Positions 33,897-42,682 are shown, numbered from the stretch's first letter. The stretch: 50,115 bases of DNA from an uncultured Chitinophagaceae bacterium (GCA_946885665.1 CAMPGT010000002.1:1-50115), one strand, 5' to 3'. The notes: generated by a model from the letters alone, not told the origin. Translations and numbers: made by a program.

Positions 33897-34973
33897 TCAT
33901 TCGCCGCCGGGCTTCCGGACGGGCACGCCGGTTTTTACCGGAACACCGAAATCGGGTGTGCCGTCGGCCTTCCAGGTAAACCGCTGCATGCGGGGACTGC
34001 GTTTATTGCTGCAGCCGTCACCACTATTTGAATTGGCGTGATAAATCATCCAGTTTTGCTTACCGTCCCGCGAAGTAAAGAAGCCGTTGTGCCCGGGTGC
34101 GTATGCATTGTTTGCGGCGGCAGTTGTAAACAGGGGTGAAGGTGATTTTGTCCAGTGCGCCGGATTCATGGGGTCGCTATTATCTTTCAACGATAGAAGA
34201 CCGAGTGAATAGCTGTCGGTCCAGCAGCCGCTCGCAGAGAAGGTAAGGAACAGTTTCCCGTTTTTATTGAAGAGCGCCTGCGGACCTTCATTCACGGCCG
34301 GTGGTGCGCCGGCCTTTTCCCAATCATATTCAGCACCTGAAATCATAACGCGGCGCCCTTCGAGTGTAAGTGGATCTTTCATTCTTGCGATGTACAGCAC
34401 TTGTTGGGTATTCGCGGTATCGGGCCAACCCGACCACGCCATGTACAGTTGATTTTGATATTCAAACACCGATGCGTCGATCGCCCATTTATCGTTTTGC
34501 GTATCGGCGATCTTGCCTTTGAACGTCCATTCGCCCTTAATCGGATCCGCGTCGTTACATTCGAGCGCATAGATGCGGTGATTGGCATTGTTACCATCAT
34601 CTGCCGCGAAATACACGTACCATTTATTATTGATGTGATGCATCTCCGGCGCCCAGATCTGTTTTGCATACATCCCGGTTAGGGGCGGCATCCATATCGT
34701 TGTAAACGATGCGTTGCTGAGTTCCGACATTTTATTTGTCGCGGCGATCGCTATGCGGTTCCCAAAGGTGTTCGTGTAGTAGTAAGTAGTGTCTTTTTGA
34801 ACTACCCATGGATCGGGACCCGAAGGGAGCAGTGGGTTGATAAAGGTAGTGGCCGCTTGTACGCGGGCAGGTAGAGCAGTTGCCTGCGTGTTGTCGCAGC
34901 CAGGAGCAAGAAGCAATAAGGCAGCTAAGCAAACGACTAAATATTTTTGCGTTGCATGGGCGGGTCCTGTCAT
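33897..34973 (-). CDS. glycoside hydrolase family 43 lipoprotein
   Basis: I use ATG 34973; a TTG six bases upstream is possible. The 358-residue protein has a lipoprotein signal (LLLLAPGC, Cys26) and a five-bladed GH43 propeller. The catalytic trio is visible: D54 in SGPDPWVV (base), D166 in WAIDASVF (pKa modulator) and E229 in VNEGPQALF (acid). Supporting motifs are IWAPEMHHINNKWYVYFAA. GH43 enzymes are mostly arabinofuranosidases, arabinanases or xylosidases; the exact substrate is open. It sits alone between the nitrite and nitrous-oxide clusters with no sugar-uptake genes beside it. Confidence 0.93.
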   Translation of the reverse strand: MTGPAHATQKYLVVCLAALLLLAPGCDNTQATALPARVQAATTFINPLLPSGPDPWVVQKDTTYYYTNTFGNRIAIAATNKMSELSNASFTTIWMPPLTGMYAKQIWAPEMHHINNKWYVYFAADDGNNANHRIYALECNDADPIKGEWTFKGKIADTQNDKWAIDASVFEYQNQLYMAWSGWPDTANTQQVLYIARMKDPLTLEGRRVMISGAEYDWEKAGAPPAVNEGPQALFNKNGKLFLTFSASGCWTDSYSLGLLSLKDNSDPMNPAHWTKSPSPLFTTAAANNAYAPGHNGFFTSRDGKQNWMIYHANSNSGDGCSNKRSPRMQRFTWKADGTPDFGVPVKTGVPVRKPGGE

Positions 34974-35033
34974 TGTCAACGTAGCTTTTTTGCGACGTCG
35001 AAATTACAGGTAATGCGCTAAACCCGCATGAGT

Positions 35034-35384
35034 TTACGCCAGCATCGCCAGCACTGTGATAATCACTCCAAGGTCAATGACTACGCTTGCTGCGAGAACA
35101 GGTATGGTGACTTTAGGCGGGAAGCCGGCAAGACAGGTTACCACTACCATCGCCATTGCCGTTAGCACTATGCAAAACAGGAAGAGGTTCATTCCTACTA
35201 ATGACACGAAGAATGAAGTGATGGGGGCGAGCGCGCAACCCTGCAAAGCAATTCCAATGCCGATCCACATGAAGTGGTTGTGCTGCTGGTTTTTGCTCCA
35301 CGTGAGAAATCTTTTTAGAGGCGATATTCCTTTTTCTGAAAATGAGTGGGTGTACTGGATAAATGAATTAAGAGTAGTTGGCAT
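35034..35384 (-). CDS. small membrane protein of unknown function (116 aa)
   Basis: I do not recognise the family. The product starts with a polar stretch (FIQYTHSFSEKGISPLKRFLTWSKNQQHNHFMWIG) and then has three hydrophobic segments at about residues 38-60, 63-85 and 92-115, so it is an inner-membrane protein without a cleaved signal. It lies 87 bases after hemN on the same strand at the far end of the nos block. A role in anaerobic respiration is possible but rests on position alone. A 15-base palindrome at 35433-35447 lies about 50 bases before its start and may give it its own promoter control. Confidence 0.75.
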   Translation of the reverse strand: MPTTLNSFIQYTHSFSEKGISPLKRFLTWSKNQQHNHFMWIGIGIALQGCALAPITSFFVSLVGMNLFLFCIVLTAMAMVVVTCLAGFPPKVTIPVLAASVVIDLGVIITVLAMLA

Positions 35385-35432
35385 TTTGTTTTCCTTTAAG
35401 AAGTGTAAAGTTCACACACGAACATTCGGGAA

Positions 35433-35447
35433 AACATGATTCATGTT
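35433..35447. promoter_or_regulatory. 15-bp palindrome upstream of the 116-aa membrane protein
   Basis: AACATGA-T-TCATGTT (35433-35447) is a perfect odd-length palindrome in the 87-base gap after hemN. It contains TGA/TCA half-sites, but separated by one base, so it does not have the N4 geometry of CRP/FNR sites found upstream of the nos genes. It may be a site for another dimeric regulator. Confidence 0.35.
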
Positions 35448-35471
35448 ATTGCCGGGCCTGATCTTCATCAA

Positions 35472-36836
35472 CTAAATGGCCTGGCTGAAAACGTTCTGCC
35501 CGGTGCCGGCGTGTTCGGCATGTTGATCGAAAGCCGCACACACATTACGGATGAAGTACCGTCCCAAAGCGGTCAACTTCACTTTTTTCGGCGTCCATTC
35601 GATCAATCCGTCGCTTTGCAAATGCGACAGCTTTATAAATGAGCCTCTTTCCAGTAGCTGCATATCCTTGTCGGCCAATTCGGTTTCACCGCGGCAGGTG
35701 ATGTCGAGAATATATTTTTTCACAGCAATATCCTCTTCGGTAAGGAAGCAGCCTTTCGCTACAGGTATCCGGTTGGCGTTGACGGCCATGTAATAGCTGC
35801 GGATGTTTTTTTCGTTTTGGGCAAACGCATCACCTGTGTCGCTGATGGCTGAAACGCCAAGACCCAGGAGCAATTCGGTTTTTTGCGTGGTGTAACCCAT
35901 GAAATTCCTGTGCAGCCTGCCTTCTTTCCATGTGGCATACATTGCGTCGGTAGGCAGGGCGAAGTGGTCCATGCCGATGTCTGTGTAGCCGCTTTCGGTA
36001 AGCAATTCGCGGCCCTTCATGTAAAGTTTTATTTTTTCTTCCGGCGCCGGCAGGTGCGATTCATCGAACAACCGCTGTCCCCTGCTTGCCCAGGGTACGT
36101 GCGCGTAGCTGTAAAAAGCTATCCGGTCGGGTTTTAATGCGATAATCTGCCTGATGGTACGTTCCATGCTCCGCAAGGTTTGCAACGGCAATCCGTATAT
36201 CAGGTCGTAGTTCACCGATTTGAAACCCATCGTCCTCGCATTTTCTGTTGCAGCTTTCACATTTTCAAGAGGCTGTATCCTGTTGATGATACGTTGTACA
36301 TCGGGATCGTTATCCTGTACGCCATAGCTAATGCGCTTAAAATTCAGGGAAGCCAGCACGCGAAGGTGTTCCGGCGTTGTGTTGTTCGGATGGCCCTCGA
36401 TGCTGAAGTCGGATCGCGGATGGATGATGCTGCCGCGCAGAATGAACCGGATAAGTTTTTTCAGGTTGGCCGGTGAAAAGAAAGTGGGCGTTCCGCCGCC
36501 AAGGTGAAGCTCGCGAATGACGGGGGTTTGTCCCATGAGCTTTCTGTAAGCTGTCCATTCTTTCTGTACAGCTTCGATGTATTCGTCCTCAACGTTATGA
36601 TTGGTGGTGATCTTTTTATTGCAACCGCAATAGGTGCAAAGCGATTCGCAAAACGGTAAATGGATATACAGCGAGATACCGTTAACGTTTACCTTCCCGA
36701 ATTTTTCCGTAAACGTTTGTTTCCATTTTTCAACATCGGGTCCGTCGGTCCAGAACGGCACGGTCGGATAACTGGTATATCTTGGCACCGGCTTGTTGTA
36801 CCTGGCGATCAGCTCTTCTGCAACGTGGTCTGTCAT
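35472..36836 (-). CDS. hemN: oxygen-independent coproporphyrinogen III oxidase
   Basis: The 454-residue radical-SAM enzyme has its cluster motif C63-x3-C67-x2-C70-x-C72 (PFCESLCTYCGC), the GGGTPTFFS SAM-binding segment, and the HemN-type N-terminal YTSYPTVPFW. It makes protoporphyrinogen IX precursors without oxygen, so heme supply continues during anaerobic respiration. It is 78 bases downstream of the REC-CRP regulator gene in the same direction as the nos genes. The gap contains a weak TGAT-N4-ATCA-like site at the same spacing to a -7-like box as in the nos promoters. Length and motifs separate it from HemW-type relatives, which lack the fourth Cys. Confidence 0.95.
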   Translation of the reverse strand: MTDHVAEELIARYNKPVPRYTSYPTVPFWTDGPDVEKWKQTFTEKFGKVNVNGISLYIHLPFCESLCTYCGCNKKITTNHNVEDEYIEAVQKEWTAYRKLMGQTPVIRELHLGGGTPTFFSPANLKKLIRFILRGSIIHPRSDFSIEGHPNNTTPEHLRVLASLNFKRISYGVQDNDPDVQRIINRIQPLENVKAATENARTMGFKSVNYDLIYGLPLQTLRSMERTIRQIIALKPDRIAFYSYAHVPWASRGQRLFDESHLPAPEEKIKLYMKGRELLTESGYTDIGMDHFALPTDAMYATWKEGRLHRNFMGYTTQKTELLLGLGVSAISDTGDAFAQNEKNIRSYYMAVNANRIPVAKGCFLTEEDIAVKKYILDITCRGETELADKDMQLLERGSFIKLSHLQSDGLIEWTPKKVKLTALGRYFIRNVCAAFDQHAEHAGTGQNVFSQAI

Positions 36837-36840
36837 CCCA

Positions 36841-36883
36841 TAAAATTAGACCACCGGGTATGTTCTGTGGCTGATGACGGTTA
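36841..36883 (-). promoter_or_regulatory. candidate CRP/FNR-type promoter of hemN (weak match)
   Basis: On the minus strand TAACCGTCATCA (36883-36872) keeps the ATCA half of TGAT-N4-ATCA but has TAAC in the other half. It is followed after exactly 23 bases by TAATTTTA (36848-36841), one mismatch from TAnnTTTG. The geometry equals the two stronger nos promoters. The -7-like box ends four bases before the ATG, implying an almost leaderless mRNA. Confidence 0.35.
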
Positions 36884-36914
36884 GCCGCCTACACGATTGT
36901 TGTCAGTTTTTCGG

Positions 36915-37973
36915 TCAAAAGAGCAGGTTTTTGAGCCGGTCCTTATTATTAATAACAATTTTACTGCTTTTGATGTCGATAAGCTTTTCTGCTTTAAAGT
37001 CGCTTAGCGTGCGAATAAGCGATTCTGTTGCCGTGCCGATGTATTGGGCAATTTCTTCTCTCGAAATTTCTATCGGTGCAGCTTCGGCGTGCGAATCGAA
37101 TTTGCCGGCGATGTCGAGCAGCGCCTTTGCCACGCGTTTCCGCAGCGAGCTGTAGGCAAGGTTCATCAGGCGCTCTTCCTTTTCTTTAACGTTCTGGGTG
37201 ATAATGTGAATGAATTTGGCCGCAATATTCACATCGGTGTACACCATTTGCAGAAAGTCGTCTTTTGGTATCTGCATAATTTCAGCATCCGCGATGATTG
37301 CGGCACTATCGTCGTAGTTGGTATCCTTCAGGATGGGGCCGTAACCAATGAAGTCGCCATCGGCGTAAAAGTTGGTGATATATTCCTTGCCGTCTTCATG
37401 CATCCTGAACGTCTTAACCTTCCCTTTTACGATGTAATAGAGAAAGCGTGGGCGTTTGCCCTGCAGGTACAGTGAAGATTTGCGGTCGTATTCCTGGATG
37501 TCGTATTGTTCGGCGAGCTGGTTGATCAGGCCGGTGCTTTTCACATCTTTTAAGAAGCGTGCAAAGCCAATGGGTGTTGACGAGTAATTGCCGTTCAGAA
37601 TTTCCGATTTTTTCAACCTGACTTCCACGGCGTTCAGCAGTTCAATTTCGTCAAAGGGCTTCGTGATGTAATCGTCGGCGCCCATTTCCATTCCTTTCCT
37701 GTAATCGCTCCTTTCTGTTTTCGCCGTTAAAAAAATAAACGGGATGTTCTGTGTTTCAGGATTTTTTCTGAGCAGGTGAAGTACGCCATATCCATCAAGG
37801 TCAGGCATCATGATGTCGCAAATGATGAGGGATGGCTTTTCTTTCATTGCGGCCTCGATTCCCTTCTTCCCGTTTTCTGCGGTGAACGTGGTGTAATTGG
37901 CGAGGTCGAGGATCTCGGCGATATTTTCCCTAATGTCGATGTTGTCGTCGATTACAAGAATTTTCTTTTCCAC
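36915..37973 (-). CDS. response regulator fused to CRP/FNR-type DNA-binding protein
   Basis: The 352-residue protein joins three parts. A receiver domain has D9-D10, phosphoacceptor D53 and K105. A cyclic-nucleotide-fold sensor domain covers about 160-265. A CRP-type winged helix (about 270-350) follows. The recognition helix reads G313-T-A-T-E317-S-L-I-R321: E317 and R321 align with the E/R pair by which FNR and CRP read TGA half-sites. The only Cys is C52, so an FNR-type [4Fe-4S] sensor is excluded. The PAS kinase gene ends two bases upstream. I infer it regulates the nos block and hemN through the TGAT-N4-ATCA sites. Confidence 0.92.
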   Translation of the reverse strand: MEKKILVIDDNIDIRENIAEILDLANYTTFTAENGKKGIEAAMKEKPSLIICDIMMPDLDGYGVLHLLRKNPETQNIPFIFLTAKTERSDYRKGMEMGADDYITKPFDEIELLNAVEVRLKKSEILNGNYSSTPIGFARFLKDVKSTGLINQLAEQYDIQEYDRKSSLYLQGKRPRFLYYIVKGKVKTFRMHEDGKEYITNFYADGDFIGYGPILKDTNYDDSAAIIADAEIMQIPKDDFLQMVYTDVNIAAKFIHIITQNVKEKEERLMNLAYSSLRKRVAKALLDIAGKFDSHAEAAPIEISREEIAQYIGTATESLIRTLSDFKAEKLIDIKSSKIVINNKDRLKNLLF

Positions 37974-37975
37974 AG

Positions 37976-39208
37976 CTATTGTTTTACAGGTAATGAGATG
38001 GTGACGGTGGTTCCCTTGTTGATTTCACTCTCCATCCTGATTTCTCCATTCAGCAGGTCGAGGTATCTTTTTACGATATGCAGGCCGAGGCCGGTACCTT
38101 GTATGTTTTGCGCATTTTTTCCACGAAAGAAAGAGGAAAACATGTGTTTCAGGTCTTCTTCCGATACGCCTATTCCCTGGTCGCGTACGGATACCGTTGC
38201 ATTGCTTTGGTCAATTTTGCTCAACACGGTCACGAACGAACCGGGACCCGAAAATTTGATGGCGTTCGATACCAGGTTGATCAAAATGTTTTTCAGCATT
38301 TTTTTGTCGCTGATAATGATTTCGGGGCCGCTGTGGTCATAAATAATTTGCTGGCCCTCTTTCGCGAGGCCCTGCATTTCTTCGACGGTCTCGGAAACGA
38401 GTTCCTTCAGGTTCATTTCGGCGACGGTTGCACCCACTTTGCCTTCGTCAAGCTTGCCCAGCGACAGGAAGTCTTCGAGCAGATCATTCAAATGTTTCAC
38501 CGACGCCGTGATCTTGCCGATGTGCCTGTCGCGCTTGTCCTGCTGTTCTGTCTGCGTGTATTTCGAGAGAAGGATAGTAGAAGAAAGTACGGTACTCAAT
38601 GGCGTTCTGAATTCGTGAGAGGCCATCGACACGAAGCGGCTCTTTATTTCATTTAACTGCCGCTCCTTATCGAGCGCCTCACTCAGTTCCTGCTGTGATT
38701 GCTCGAGGTGCTGCAGCGCTTCTTTGAGAATAACGGTCCTTTCTTCCACTTTCGCTTCGAGCTCGGCGTTCAGGTTCCGCATTTCAGTGGAAACCTTTTC
38801 GAGCTGTTTTTGCTGCTGCATCATATTCTCTTCTATCTTCTTCCGGTGGCTGATGTCCACAATGAACGCAGTAACGTACCGGTCATTATTATGAACGTAG
38901 GTGCTGAGGCTGACTTCTACAGGAAACATCTCTCCACCCTTTTTTATGCCGTGAAGATCGCGGCCGTGGCCCATCACCCTGTTTTGCGGATGCTGGTAAA
39001 ATCCCGCACGAAGTTTTTCATGTCCATGCCTGTATTCGGGAGGCACTAGCAACTCAATTTTTTTTCCGATAATTTCCTCGGGCGTATATCCGAACATCTT
39101 GCAGGCCGATGGGTTCACCAGCACAATATTTCCTGAAGGGCCCGAAGCAACAAAACCTTCATTGGCATTTTCGAATAGTGAAATTAAATGAGACAGATCG
39201 CTCAGCAT
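37976..39208 (-). CDS. PAS-domain sensor histidine kinase, FixL-like
   Basis: The 410-residue protein has no membrane segment. A PAS domain (about 5-120), a coiled coil (125-190), HisKA with H198 (SMASHEFRTPL) and a complete HATPase (N-box LKNILINLVSNAIKFS, DQGIGV, GTGLGLHIVKRY) follow in order. In the PAS domain H63 (EYRHGH) and R83 (GHGR) are 20 residues apart in contexts like H200 and R220 of FixL, the heme ligand and oxygen-responsive Arg. Heme binding and oxygen sensing are therefore plausible, though non-heme PAS domains can share these residues. It sits between the RIC-like gene and its likely partner, the REC-CRP regulator. Confidence 0.92.
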   Translation of the reverse strand: MLSDLSHLISLFENANEGFVASGPSGNIVLVNPSACKMFGYTPEEIIGKKIELLVPPEYRHGHEKLRAGFYQHPQNRVMGHGRDLHGIKKGGEMFPVEVSLSTYVHNNDRYVTAFIVDISHRKKIEENMMQQQKQLEKVSTEMRNLNAELEAKVEERTVILKEALQHLEQSQQELSEALDKERQLNEIKSRFVSMASHEFRTPLSTVLSSTILLSKYTQTEQQDKRDRHIGKITASVKHLNDLLEDFLSLGKLDEGKVGATVAEMNLKELVSETVEEMQGLAKEGQQIIYDHSGPEIIISDKKMLKNILINLVSNAIKFSGPGSFVTVLSKIDQSNATVSVRDQGIGVSEEDLKHMFSSFFRGKNAQNIQGTGLGLHIVKRYLDLLNGEIRMESEINKGTTVTISLPVKQ

Positions 39209-39229
39209 GCTTAAATTTAGGTATTCCTG

Positions 39230-39943
39230 TCATGATTGCAACAACTCCTGTTCCATTTCTGCGGCCCGCGGAAAGAGAACGTTTCGTTCGAGGTGAGTGT
39301 GCTGCACCAGGTCCTGGTCAAGTTCTTTCAGTTTCAGCACGAATACGCGCCGCTCGGCGCACATATCTTGCGTAATGCTGTAGCTGTCGGTAATATTGCG
39401 TATTTTCTTCAACAGGATGCTCAGCCGTTGATCGCCGTCTTTGAGGAGGTTAAACGGTTTTTTAAGTGTACGTACAAACAACTTTCCATAGGGCTCCCTG
39501 CGGCGGTGGGCATTGTCAATCTGCCTGATGTAGGGAAATATCACATCTTCCTGGTGCCTTCCCTCATCTGTAACGAGCGCCGCAACATCTTTCAGCAACC
39601 TGGATATTTCCGGCGAGAAATTTTCCGGAATATTGTTCTGAAGCACCGGAAGTGTATCGCTTAAATAGGCATGATGGATGTTAATGATGTATTCAATAAG
39701 AAAATCTATTCTCCATTTGTTGTATTCTATCGACTTCGGACTATGAACGATCCTGGTGGCCTCATCCAGGCTTTTTACAAGCTGAAAGTAATCGATATTG
39801 TTTTGTTCACATTCTTCTTTTATGGTGCTGCTTCCTTCGCAGCAATAATTGATGCCGAAAGCGCGGAACACCTCGGCGGTGCGATAATCGGAACGTACAA
39901 CATCGCCCACTCTCTTATCCGAATAACTGCATAGCGGTTTCAT
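39230..39943 (-). CDS. RIC-type iron-sulfur repair / hemerythrin-like protein with altered metal site
   Basis: I start at ATG 39943 (MKPLCSYSDKRVGDVVRSDY), two bases after nosY; an ATG 60 bases upstream lies inside nosY. The 237-residue protein has the N-terminal DUF542/ScdA_N domain (FRAFGINYCCEGSSTIKEEC) and a four-helix hemerythrin-like domain with H90/H91, H130, H215, H217 and E219. The helix that normally reads EHDEAGE has G170-D171-Q-R-L-S-I, so a usual His ligand is Asp and the following Glu is lost. RIC proteins mend nitrosative damage to Fe-S clusters; this one may bind iron differently. Its place in the nos unit suggests protection from NO. Confidence 0.88.
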   Translation of the reverse strand: MKPLCSYSDKRVGDVVRSDYRTAEVFRAFGINYCCEGSSTIKEECEQNNIDYFQLVKSLDEATRIVHSPKSIEYNKWRIDFLIEYIINIHHAYLSDTLPVLQNNIPENFSPEISRLLKDVAALVTDEGRHQEDVIFPYIRQIDNAHRRREPYGKLFVRTLKKPFNLLKDGDQRLSILLKKIRNITDSYSITQDMCAERRVFVLKLKELDQDLVQHTHLERNVLFPRAAEMEQELLQS

Positions 39944-39945
39944 TT

Positions 39946-40713
39946 TTATAGATCTTTTTTCCTGAAAACACGAATTGATACCCACACAGGAAGTATTGCC
40001 CACAACAGCATTATGCCGGTGGTATAAACGGTGCCCAGGCCGCTTCCAAAGAACTCTTTATACACAGCGCCCGTGTAACCCATGAGGGCGCTAATGTCCA
40101 TCCTGAGCATGATAAATATCCTGGCGAGATCAATTGGATTCAGGGATGACAGCAATAGTGTTAATTTTTCAACAGGATAATCGCTGAACGTGAAGAGAAT
40201 CACCATCACGAGCCCGTCGTAGATCAGCGAGAAGTAAAACCACAGCATGAGTGATGCGCCGATACCGCGAACTTTATCTTTTGCCACTACCGAAGCAAGA
40301 AATGCCAGCGAACAAAAGATTATCGTAAGAATGACGCCGGCAAAAACCAGTGCGATGCCGGTTTCATCAAAACTGAACAGGAATACGGGAAAACCAACGC
40401 CAACGAAAAACGCGACCGATAACGACAAAGCCGTACCGGCATACTCGCTTGCAATGATCCTCGAACGGCTCACTGGTTGCGAAAGCATCAGTTCGATGAA
40501 TTCATATGAATTGAAATAATGTATAGTGGTGAAAACCATGCTTATCAGCGGTACAACAATAAGAACGATATTCAACAGGCTGAGAATAGCCTTGCTGTTG
40601 TCGCTTTCCAGTTGAAAAAGACTGAATGAAACCACAAGCAGGAACAGGGTGTAAGCGATGATCACTTTGCCCCGAAGGATGTCGTACAACACATATTTGG
40701 ACACTCTAATCAT
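39946..40713 (-). CDS. nosY: ABC-2 permease of NosZ copper-site maturation
   Basis: The 255-residue protein has six transmembrane helices in the NosY pattern (FNSYEFIELMLSQPVSRSRIIASEYAG after helix 2, and a final hydrophobic helix ending VSIRVFRKKDL). With NosF it forms the ABC transporter that, together with periplasmic NosD, matures the CuZ centre of nitrous oxide reductase. It lies two bases after nosF and two bases before the RIC-like gene, so all are one transcription unit. Assignment rests on motif and the conserved nosDFY order. Confidence 0.92.
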   Translation of the reverse strand: MIRVSKYVLYDILRGKVIIAYTLFLLVVSFSLFQLESDNSKAILSLLNIVLIVVPLISMVFTTIHYFNSYEFIELMLSQPVSRSRIIASEYAGTALSLSVAFFVGVGFPVFLFSFDETGIALVFAGVILTIIFCSLAFLASVVAKDKVRGIGASLMLWFYFSLIYDGLVMVILFTFSDYPVEKLTLLLSSLNPIDLARIFIMLRMDISALMGYTGAVYKEFFGSGLGTVYTTGIMLLWAILPVWVSIRVFRKKDL

Positions 40714-40715
40714 AG

Positions 40716-41453
40716 CTAAACAACTAATTTTTTCAGTGAAGAATGACCCGATCCTTCCTGCATCAGCCTGGCAATCGCCTTGCTGAATCTTATTTCTCCC
40801 GTGCGTTCTTTAATGCTTGCCAGTGTCTCATAATATTGAATCCTTCCTTCCTGCAGGTACATGATATCTGTTGTGATGTCGTCGAGGTCGCTGAGGATGT
40901 GGCTGGTGATCAATATCAGTTTCCCGCGTTTTTTTTCGCTGATGATCTTTTCTTTTAAAATTTCACTGGCCAGCGGGTCGAGGCCGGCTGTCGGCTCGTC
41001 GAGGATCAGCACATCGGCGCCAAACATAAAAGCCAGCGTGGCGCTTACTTTTTGCCTGGTACCGCCCGAAAGGCCCTGCATCGTTTTGTTACTGATTGCT
41101 TCGAGGCCGAAAGACCTGAACAGCTCAAGATCCGGCGGGGCATGATCGCCCCTTATGTTTTTGATCATTTCAACTACCTGGCTAATCTTCATATTGTCGG
41201 GGTATCTGCCGATCTGCGGCATGTACCCGATCCTTCTGCGATATTCCCAACTATGAGTGATGGGTTCATTGTCGAAGTAGATCTTTCCACCTTGCGGCCG
41301 CACCATACCCAGGATCGATTTGATCAAAGTGGTTTTTCCCGAGCCATTAGGGCCAATCAATGACACCACCTGTCCGCTGGTAAATGCTGCCGACACATCG
41401 TTCAGTGCATACAGTTGCTTAAAGCGTTTCGTCAGATGTTCGATCCTTATCAT
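40716..41453 (-). CDS. nosF: ABC ATPase of NosZ copper-site maturation
   Basis: The 245-residue ATPase has Walker A GPNGSGKTTLIK, signature LSGGTRQKVS, Walker B VLILDEPTAGLDP and the switch His in ITSHIL. It powers the NosFY transporter that works with NosD in building the CuZ cluster of NosZ. Its ATG overlaps the nosD stop by four bases, and nosY follows after two bases. The order nosD-nosF-nosY is the conserved one and distinguishes it from generic ABC-2 ATPases. Confidence 0.95.
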   Translation of the reverse strand: MIRIEHLTKRFKQLYALNDVSAAFTSGQVVSLIGPNGSGKTTLIKSILGMVRPQGGKIYFDNEPITHSWEYRRRIGYMPQIGRYPDNMKISQVVEMIKNIRGDHAPPDLELFRSFGLEAISNKTMQGLSGGTRQKVSATLAFMFGADVLILDEPTAGLDPLASEILKEKIISEKKRGKLILITSHILSDLDDITTDIMYLQEGRIQYYETLASIKERTGEIRFSKAIARLMQEGSGHSSLKKLVV

Positions 41454-42682
41454 AGTGGCAGCTTTTTCATTACCGGATTGTCGTCCCTGAAGGTTTCCGG
41501 CGTAAGTACCGGAACGGCTCTTTCGGCTTTATCGAGCAGGGTCACAATAAAGCTGCGCAGCAGCATCAGGTTATTCGGATTTTGTTCGATCAGCATTGAA
41601 TACATGCTTACGGGATGGTAGGGCACATCGCCGATGCCGTCCCTGTTCAAATCGTAGCCGTCATATTTATCCCAGTAGTTGCCGGAAAATTCATTCAGCA
41701 CCAGGTCGCCGTTGGTGGCCACATCGAAAGTGTTAAACAAAAAGTTGTTTTCGTACACTTTGTTATTGCTGCAACTTGCCTGCACTTTTGCGGCCCACCC
41801 GTTTTCTTTAAATGTGTTTTGCTGCACCTCGATACGGTTCGATCCCTCCATGTACACACCAACCGTGTTTTGAAAAAACAGGTTGTGCTCAATTTTGCCG
41901 TCGCTGATTTCCTTCAGCAAGATTCCGTACGCAGATGGACCCCAGTTCTTTTCAAAACGGTTATTTTTCATGACTACCTTTTTGGAAAACATCACCGCCA
42001 CGCCGGCGCCATTGTTGCTAAAGGTGTTTCCGGTGTAAACGTCATCATTCGAAAACATGAAGTGCAATCCATACCGGATGTTCGCGTAACTTACATTTCC
42101 GCGTATAACAGAATTTGTTACGAATTCGAAATAAATGCCGTCGCGATGGCCGGTGGCATTATTGTTTTCAATAAGTGCATGACTGCACTTCCATAAATGG
42201 ATGCCGTTGCCGGTGGTTTGCTCGGTTTTGGTTACACCCTTCAACGTATTGTTCCTTATCGTGAAATGGTGGCTATTTGCCACGTGGATGCCGAAGAAAG
42301 TAAAGGTGAAGCGATTATCTTCAATAATTACATCGCTTGCGTCAACCATGGTGATGGCCGCATAATCATTCATGGCCGAATAGCCTGAATGAGTGAAATG
42401 CAATCCTTTCACCCGTATGTTTTTTCCGCTGATGGTCAGGAGTTCGTACTTCCCGGCGCCATGCAGCGTCGGGTAATTTTCGCCCAGCAGGGTTATCGAT
42501 TTGGTGATGATGGCATTGTTGAGAAAATATACGCCCGGTTTAATAAGAATGGTATCGCCGCTTTTAGAAAGAGAGATGGCTTCTTTTATTGAAGTGATGC
42601 CGCCTTTCGTGCCTACCACGATGAGGGAGGCAGAACTGCTTTCCCAACACAGTAAACAAAATATGGCAAGAAGCGTCTTCAT
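41450..42682 (-). CDS. nosD: periplasmic copper-site maturation protein, right-handed beta-helix
   Basis: The 410-residue protein has a signal peptide (cleavage near SSASL) and a right-handed beta-helix of CASH/NosD repeats, seen as repeated N-x-F/I and I-x-x-N-x-x-G steps (IEDNRFTFTFFGIHVANS, IENNNATGHRDGIYFEF, VMKNNRFEKNWGPSAYGI). It ends with the typical NosD C-terminus (NYWDKYDGYDLNRDGIGDVPYHP). It delivers or holds copper/sulfur for CuZ assembly on NosZ with NosFY. It overlaps its upstream NosL-fusion gene by four bases and nosF by four bases. Confidence 0.95.
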   Translation of the reverse strand: MKTLLAIFCLLCWESSSASLIVVGTKGGITSIKEAISLSKSGDTILIKPGVYFLNNAIITKSITLLGENYPTLHGAGKYELLTISGKNIRVKGLHFTHSGYSAMNDYAAITMVDASDVIIEDNRFTFTFFGIHVANSHHFTIRNNTLKGVTKTEQTTGNGIHLWKCSHALIENNNATGHRDGIYFEFVTNSVIRGNVSYANIRYGLHFMFSNDDVYTGNTFSNNGAGVAVMFSKKVVMKNNRFEKNWGPSAYGILLKEISDGKIEHNLFFQNTVGVYMEGSNRIEVQQNTFKENGWAAKVQASCSNNKVYENNFLFNTFDVATNGDLVLNEFSGNYWDKYDGYDLNRDGIGDVPYHPVSMYSMLIEQNPNNLMLLRSFIVTLLDKAERAVPVLTPETFRDDNPVMKKLPL

